Assembly (NCBI GenBank): GCA_029204225.1
Contig: CM055099.1
Location: 68,715,549 to 68,779,548 of the forward strand
Reading direction: 5' to 3'
Length of the DNA: 64,000 nucleotides
Source: Diphasiastrum complanatum
Taxonomy: Eukaryota > Streptophyta > Lycopodiopsida > Lycopodiales > Lycopodiaceae
Shown: positions 57,503 to 64,000 of the stretch, one piece after another
Layout of the letters: each line of letters starts with the position of its first letter
Numbering within the stretch: the first letter of the stretch is position 1
Position numbers and translations under genes: made by a program
The notes under the pieces: model-generated
The model's database searches: none
Seen by the model: only the letters and a program-made list of their open reading frames with translations
Told to the model about the DNA's origin: nothing

Positions 57503-58561
57503 TGTTGGGAGAGAGGGAGGAAGAATAAATGATGAACACGAATGAGAAACGAACTCGAACAGAAAAAGTTTGTGCGCAGCGGAATGAGTTAAATGACTCT
57601 CTCCCTAAGCATGACTACGCCTATCAGAATGAATAGAACTTTAGTGATAGAAATCACAGTCATTCTAGATTATGTAGCCAAACATTCAAATGGATGAAGT
57701 GCTAGATGAATAATTTGTCGCGAATTGCAAGACAAATTATCTGTCGCGAATGATTCGTGAGGAGCTAGACTGTGCTTGACTGATAATTAGTCGCAAATTA
57801 TTCGCGAAAGACAAGAATAAAAGTTAATTGTCGATTACCAAAAAGAGCAACAAGAAAGATCAGACAGAATGAAGAATAAACATAGCAATATTAACGGATC
57901 TAAAATACAGAACAAATGAACGGTGTCAGATTAAGTATATCAAGTATACAAGTCAATAATGCGGTAGAGCACAAGACTGTAGCAGACAAAACCGCGTGCC
58001 CCACAAAGCTTATTTCTGTCTGTAATGAGGAATGAAAACCTTCTTCACTTGTTCTAGAATTATTTTACTTCATCAGATTTCATCATCGTAGAATACGCAG
58101 ATGGTATCTAGTATATATATATAATATGAAAGGTGTGCAGATGCAAAAGTACAAAGTGGATGTGCTGTTTGTAGGAGATTGTGGATGACTGCAATCGTTG
58201 TCCAATCTGTTAGCGCAACTGCATGGGGTGAGCGTAAAAAGGGTGTGACATCAGCCAGTACTGAAGTGAACGTTGGTGATGACGCAAACGTGCGTCACTC
58301 TTACAAATGGCCTTAGGATAAGATTTATAGGGTGCCTTATCTGTTAGGGCACCTTTGGCATTCAGTAAGGTAGTGTCCCCTTTTCGCCTGTCACTATGAC
58401 CAGTGTAAGAACACAGTGTTGCGATTCATTCGCCTTTTCTTCGTCTGTGCGAATTTGCGTGTAGAAAATGCAGACTGCGTGACAACGTTAGAAAAATATG
58501 CAGCATGAATGGATGCAGATTAAAATTGGGATTTAGGAGAGTAGGAGGAATAAATCCAACA
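57503..58561 (-). repeat. 5' LTR of the nested copia, 1059 bp
   Basis: It is the partner of 52603-53656. A TATATATATAATATG stretch near 58112 may be promoter related. Confidence 0.93.
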
Positions 58562-58830
58562 CCTATTGCATAGAAAGTTAGCACACAACAAAGCGTGATC
58601 CTAAAACGGTTTTGGAAGATTAGCACCTAACCTCATGGCTTTGGCACTTTCACATAAAGTCCTATTCTTCCCTTCGGCCACTCAAATTTTCTTGTGGTGT
58701 CCTTGGAGTTGTGTACTCCCTCTTGATCCATGCTCATCACAAAAAAGCCTTAAACTTGGTAGATATGTACTCTTCGCCATTACCACTCCTTAAGATCTTA
58801 ATCCTTGTGGGAAATTGGTTCTCCTTTGCA
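58562..58830 (-). pseudogene. older copia remnant, integrase part
   Basis: On the minus strand, broken frames give integrase core text ([16 protein letters not shown] near 58800-58750, AEGKNRTLCESAKAMRLGAN near 58660, LLCANFLCNR near 58580). It is the continuation of 52110-52602 across the nested insertion. Gypsy sequence takes over at about 58830. Confidence 0.72.
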
Positions 58831-61031
58831 TTCTTGAACTTAACATAGAACTTAAACTCGGCTCAAAGCCAGTCAATATTCCTCCTTACAGGTTATCACA
58901 ACTAGAAAGGGAAGAAGTTCACAAACATGTCCAAGAATTACTTGATCAAGAGTTCATTAGTTTGAGCAAATCACCCTTCACCTCACTTGTTCTTCTCGTT
59001 AAAAATGGTGCTTTTCGAATCTCCATAGATTATCGAGCACTCAATAAGATTACCATCAAGAATAGATTCCCAATTCCTCGGGTTGATGACTTATTAGATG
59101 CCCTTAAAGGAGCACAAGTGTTTTCAAAGAATGATCTCCATTCTGGGTATCATGAAATCAAGGTAACCAGAGGATCAACACAAGACTGCTTTTCGTACAG
59201 ACATGGGGCATTATCAATTCAAATTTATGTCTTTTGGTTTAACCAATGCACTGGCTACATTCCAAGCATTGATGAATCGAATATTTGGGCCATACTTGTA
59301 TAAATTCATCTTGGTGTTCTTTGATGACATATTGATTTATAGCCGAAACTTAAAAAAACATGCTCAACATCTGGAAGTGGTTTTGAAATTGCTGCAGGTA
59401 TATAAGTTGTTCGCCAAGATGTCAAAATGTGAGTTCGCCCAACAAGAGATTGAGTATTTGGGGCATATGGTAAGGTGGATCAACGTAAGGCCGAAGTGGT
59501 TAAAAATTGGAAAGCCCTAAAACTTTGCGACATTTAAGAGGATTTTTGGGATTTGCATCTTATTATCGACGGTTCATATTCAATTTTTCAAGGATAGCAA
59601 CAACACTCACACACTTGTTGCGGAAAGGAAAATTCAAATGGAGTGAAGATGCTCAGAGAAGCTTCGATCAATTAAAGGAGGCCTTGGTGAATGCTCCAGT
59701 TTTGGTACAACTAGACTTCAGTTTACCTTTCAAGGTGACTGTTGATGCAAGTGGAAGTGGATTAGGAGCCATACTAAGTCAGAAGGATGGTGTGATTGCA
59801 CGAAAAGTGACCGACAAGGAGATGTCATATCCTACGCATGACAAAGAGATGTTAGCTATAGTTCATACCTTGAAAAAATGGCGACACTACTTTTATGGGT
59901 CTAAATTCATCATTAAAAGTGATCACCATAGCCTTAAGTATTTCTTAAGTTAGAAGCAGCTTACGGACAAACAAAAGAGATGGTTGGCACAAGTTCAAGC
60001 ATATGACTTTGTTATTGAATATCTAAAGGGTAGGGAAAACCAAGCTGCTGATGCTTTATCATGGTTGTGGAGAATGCAAATGTGTGATACAGGCGAATCC
60101 TTAGAGGAGTATATAACTGTTCTCCAAGATGCAGAGGAGAATTGCATGTCCAACCTCACAGGGGTTATGTTGCATAATAGAAAAAGGCATACTGAATCCC
60201 CTCATTTTTTTGGAAAATGACTGGAAGTCCGTCATTTTGGATGAGTATACTAAAGATGTAGCTGTGACGCAGGGTAAATCAATGGTTGGAATGTTATTTG
60301 AGGCATTTTGTAGCAGACCAACAAACAAAATGGATTGATTGGTTGCATTTGGCAGAGTTCAATTACAACTCAACACCCCACATGTTGATTGGAATGACAC
60401 CGTGTTATGAATTGTATGGATATAAACCTACAATGCCAATTGACATGGAGTTAGCGGACATAACAGTGGCGGCAGTAGCTTATGAACTGCAGATGCAAAC
60501 CATCCTTAAGGCAAATCATGATCACATGCCAACAAAAGATGAAATATTACGCGGACAAGCTTCGATTGTTTAGGGAATTCCACAAAGGGGATTATGTGTA
60601 CTTACGATTACAACCCTATCGCCAATCAATATTGCAGAAAACCAAGAGCGAAAAGCTATCTCCAAGATTCTATGGGCCATATCAAATACTCAAAAGGGTT
60701 GGTGAACTAGCATATGAACTGGATTTACCAACCATAACAAAAATGCATAACGTGTTCCATGTAAACCTATTGAAAAAATATATCGAAAAAATGTTCAAAA
60801 ACAATGGTTGAACTACCATCAATCAATGAAGAGTGGAATTTGGAAGTGGAACCAGAGACAGTGGTTGGTTACCGAGATAAAGAGTTACAATATGGGAAGC
60901 AAATACAACAATACTTGATTAAATGGAAAGGATTACCTCCAGAAGACAACACATGGGAAGATCATTCCTACCTAAAGAGATGGCCTACAATTTTGGAGAC
61001 AGCCAGAGGCCTTATGGAGCATGAGACTTGA
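58831..61031 (+). pseudogene. Ty3-gypsy chromovirus pol, integrase core deleted
   Basis: RT begins in frame 58815-59303 ([40 protein letters not shown]) and continues after a frameshift ([20 protein letters not shown]; catalytic FFDDILIYS at about 59320). RNase H follows in frame 59507-59953 (VTVDASGSGLGAILSQ, KSDHHSLKYFLS), with a stop at 59951. The integrase zinc and DDE core are missing. Text resumes in the C-terminal domain (LAEFNYNSTPHMLIGMTPCY, GPYQILKRVGELAYELDLP). The frame 60804-61031 is a chromodomain (IQQYLIKWKGLPPEDNTWED), the hallmark of chromoviruses, which guides insertion into marked chromatin. The 3' LTR follows 57 bp later. Confidence 0.93.
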
Positions 61032-61087
61032 TGAAAAAACTACATGGTCTTCATTTTTTAGGGCAGAAAAGCCTAAAGTAGGGAGAG

Positions 61088-61649
61088 TGTCATGTGTTGT
61101 ATGTAATTGGCCCATGAGCTTAGTAATGAATTACCAAAATAGCCATGGAACTAAACTAGACTAGAACTAGTCATTGGAAGTGTTAATAAAAGACGCAAAC
61201 AACCACACCACATTTGTATTGGTAGGAATTATAATAATTTTTGTAAGGTCCAAATTAAGGTAATAAGGCCCCAAATGTTAATTAGAGGCACTCTAAGACC
61301 CACTATAAATAGAGGAGGTCGTGCTAATTTGGAGACTATTCTACTTTTATGAGTTTTGAACTCTTAGTGATCTTGAAGCTTCTCTTTGAGAGCTTTCTTG
61401 ATAGTATTGATGGTTCATGTGCCTACAATCACATGAGAGCTATGATCATGCTCTAGTTTCAGGCTTAATCTTGTGAATGATCAATAATCCTGAATAATGA
61501 TACCTTACTTTGCCTATTTTGGTGAAGTTTTGCTACATTTGGCTATCTTCTTGAATTTTGACTACTTTCTTGACTTCTTGTATTTCCATCGTAATTTGAC
61601 CTTTTAATGAATGGATTAGATGTTTGAATGCTAAGATTGGCACATGACA
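61088..61649 (+). repeat. Ty3-gypsy 3' LTR, 562 bp
   Basis: AGGGAGAG then TGTCATGTG...CACATGACA. TATAAATAGAGG near 61304 is a plausible TATA box with the transcript start just downstream. It is the inverted partner of 44369-44925. Confidence 0.92.
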
Positions 61650-61882
61650 TCTCCATCCACCAACTCCTGAGTAGACTGAATGAATGGCAAGAGGAAAACC
61701 CCACCACTATATAGGCATAGCACAATGGGTCCCATCAAGCACGGTCCTGCCGGCGACACGTGACCACCTAGGATGGTGACACGTGGCACCCAAACATGTC
61801 AAAAACTCAAGTCCTGAGTCATGCCCCTTGCAAGGTCATCACTGAAGGGCGTACCGTTATGGTACATAACATCCTCCCCCCC
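61650..61882 (-). repeat. truncated gypsy LTR and polypurine tract
   Basis: On the minus strand a purine tract (complement of 61872-61882, ATCCTCCCCCC) precedes TGTTATGTACC at 61871. The LTR is cut at about 61650 by the plus-strand LTR. It contains GACACGTG motifs near 61757-61785. Confidence 0.65.
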
Positions 61883-62041
61883 ATAAAAACTTCCTTTTAT
61901 GGGGAAAAACTAGGGAATCTAAGCCTTAAATCATCTTCCTTATCTCAGGTGTCCTCGTCATCTGACTTATCTTTCCGATAAATTAATTGTTCAGAAATCA
62001 AACAATTTCTCAATTGATGTCGTCGAGTGTCCATGATCCAT

Positions 62042-64000
62042 TTATGGTTCATGGGGTACAAAAGCAGTCAAATCCTCCAATAGCACTAGATCATCTGCGG
62101 GAATGAGACTATCTTTTCCACCAAGTCGTTCCTTTAAACGATTAACATGGAATATAGGATGAACTTTAGTTCCAATAGGGAGTTCTACTCTATAAGCAAC
62201 CTTACCAATCTTGTTAAGAATTTTGAAAGGACCGCTAAAATGTGGAGATAACTTCGGCCATTTCCCTGTTCGAAGTGTCTTAGAGTCTTTTGGGATTCTA
62301 AGATACACCCAATCACCGATCTCAAATTCTCGAGGAGCGCGGCTTCAGTTAGCATAAAATTGGGCTTGATCCTGAGTTGATTTAATGATTTCCCTAGCCA
62401 CCTGCAACATTTCTGCATATCCTACAAGAAATCCGCTGCAGCTTGAACCTTGAGACCTTTGATTCCAATGGAGATAGGGGAATGGGGCTGAAAGCCGTAC
62501 AAGAGCATAAAAGGACTAAAACCAGTGGCAGAATGCTTCATACTATTGTATGGGAACTCAACCAGTAAAAGATACTTTTCCCACTCTGATTGTCACCTGG
62601 AAATATATGCACGAAGCATATCTTCCATGGACTGGTTGAAATGTTCAGTGTGACCATCGGTTTCTGGGTGATTTGTAGATGATAGACTTAAGGTAGTGTC
62701 CAGTCTTTCAAAGACCGCCTGCCAGAACTTGCTAGTGAACTTGGAATCATGATCACTTACAATATCGTTCGACAAACCATACAACATGAACAACTTTTCA
62801 ATGAAGATTTGAGCAAGTTCAGAAGCTTTGACAGTAGTTTTTGTTGGAATAAAATGTGCCATTTTGGTTAGCATGTCAACTACTACCCAAATAGCATCGT
62901 GACCCTTCCCTGACTTGGGAAGTCTGACCACAAAATCCATGGAAATACTTTTCCATTTCTTGCTGGGAATTTCCAATGGATGCAACAGACCAGCTGCTTT
63001 GAGTCTTTCCTCTTTATTTACTTGGCACTGTTCACACTTTTGAACATATGCCTCGACATGACCTTTCATTTTTGGCCAATAAAATTCTCTCTTAACAAGG
63101 TCAAATGTCCTCTGTATACCAAGGTGTCCCACACTGGGGCTATCGTGGCACTCGTGCAGGATCTGGGCCCTTATATCCGTGATATCTAGCACACAAACTT
63201 TTTTCCTACAGAAAAGCAAACCATTCCTAATGGAATAATCATCAAGTATCTTCTCTTCGCGAGACTTTTTGGAATCCTGCTTTCCAAGATTATTTCTCAA
63301 AATAGAGCTTCCTGCCAGGACTTCTTGCCAAATATGACCCAAAAACTCATCGGTTCCGACAAAGATCTCGTGGAGAAAGATACAACTCGGATTGGAATTC
63401 AACAAAACATAACTGATTAACTTTCCCAATCCGGCTCAAAGCATCAATGATACAATTCAATGTACCTCGACGGTACTTAATGTCGAATTCACACTCTTGA
63501 ATGAGTTCCGACCACCGAGCCTTGCAACCCCTAAGATCCGAGGCATCACAGATATACTTAAGAGATCCATGATCCATCATAACCACAAATTTAGATCCAT
63601 ACAAATAATATCTCCAGATCTTTAACGCATGGATGACAGCAAAAAGTTCCTTCTCATAAGTAGAATATCTACTTTGAGCTGGGTCCAATGTTTTGCTCTC
63701 AAAAGCCACAGGTCTACCATCCTAGCAAAGGACTACACCCATCGCATAGTCACTAGCATTTATTTCCACCAAGAAAGATCCGCTAGGGTCCACTATGTGT
63801 AAGATAGGGGAAGTAGACACTAACATCTTCAAAGCTTCAAAGCTTTGATTAAGTTCATCGGTCCAGACAACAGGTGGACTAATTTTTAAATGCCTTCCGG
63901 CCTAACACCATCCAATCAGTCCATTAAGTCGTCCATCCGAGGTAAGGGATAATGGTTCTTAATTGTCATTTTATTAAGCTTTTTGTAATCGACACAAAGA
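62042..64000 (-). pseudogene. Ty3-gypsy pol, 5' part beyond the window
   Basis: On the minus strand from the window edge: RT text (VDYKKLNKMTIKNHYPLPRM, about 63990-63930), then a deletion that removes the RT catalytic box; RNase H (frame 63709-63347: AFESKTLDPAQSRYSTYEKE, VVMMDHGSLKYI); integrase in frame 63429-62593 with its zinc domain (HECHDSPSVGHLG, CEQCQVNK) and core (KSISMDFVVRLPKSGKG, DIVSDHDSKFTSKFWQ, NHPETDGHTEHFNQSMEDML). After stops near 62590 and 62430 the C-terminal domain closes at 62042 (KLSPHFSGPFKILNKIGKVA, VHPIFHVNRLKERL). No chromodomain follows. It overlaps no intact frame and is non-functional as it stands. Confidence 0.92.

Larger units (their letters stand above)
52598..58566 (-). 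mobile_element. Ty1-copia element with both LTRs and target duplication
   Basis: Reverse-oriented, with LTRs at 52603-53656 and 57503-58561 (TGTTGGGAGAGAGG...CCAACA on plus) and a 5-bp duplication CCTAT on both sides (52598-52602 and 58562-58566). The two LTRs differ at several percent of positions by eye, so it is older than the element at 1-5683. It sits inside an older copia on the same strand. A G8 polypurine tract abuts the 53656 LTR. At the other LTR no primer-binding site is present: the sequence runs directly into gag. Confidence 0.95.

Noticed and set aside
58831..64000. Endogenous pararetrovirus (caulimovirid) origin of the RT/RNase H text
   Set aside because: Integrase domains, a chromodomain and flanking LTRs are present, which identify Ty3-gypsy elements.

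Overview
This is nuclear DNA of a land plant. It is AT-rich, dominated by Ty1-copia and Ty3-gypsy LTR retrotransposons that use the plant-type initiator-Met primer site (TGGTATCAGAGC), and carries one intact host gene, a STOP1-type four-finger C2H2 transcription factor. I cannot name the species. The unfamiliar transposon genes and unusual retrotransposon families make me lean toward a non-angiosperm (fern, lycophyte, moss or gymnosperm), but that is a guess.

Layout. 1-5683: a young copia element, cut by the window edge, whose visible 217 bp of 5' LTR match the 3' LTR base for base by eye. 7455-16995: a block unlike the rest, with four intron-containing genes in a convergent-divergent-convergent order: a ubiquitin-like-domain gene (+), a histone H3-Ulp1 fusion (-), a SAM-like gene (+) and a candidate DDE transposase (-). 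The two central genes share a roughly 1 kb bidirectional promoter built from two families of short repeats. Imperfect inverted repeats lie at the outer edges. I read this as a decayed, multi-gene DNA transposon, possibly of an undescribed kind. 17059-19310: gypsy debris and an unknown coding fragment. 19823-21493: STOP1-like gene with its upstream region to about 23.1 kb. 23.8-30.6 kb: copia and gypsy fragments, including coiled-coil reading frames of unknown origin. 30.6-36.2 kb: a gene-poor stretch, then a decayed unknown gene split by an LTR. 36.7-41.2 kb: nested and inverted copia pieces. 41.2-44.9 kb: a gag-like fragment, minisatellites and an inverted gypsy LTR. 45.8-51.8 kb: two deleted copia elements. 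52.6-58.6 kb: a copia element with both LTRs and a 5-bp target duplication, sitting inside an older copia. 58.8-64 kb: a chromodomain gypsy and, in opposite orientation, a second gypsy cut by the window edge.

The most unusual content is the 7.5-17 kb block. One reading frame joins a histone H3 (tail and core), a basic nuclear-localisation-like linker and a Ulp1/SENP-like protease domain, and a ubiquitin-like gene lies next to it. All four genes carry in-frame stops or frameshifts, so this copy is dead, but the exon phases close exactly in the H3-Ulp1 and SAM-like models. That argues for real genes and predicts intact relatives elsewhere in the genome.

No tRNA, rRNA, CRISPR array or bacterial-type operon was seen.
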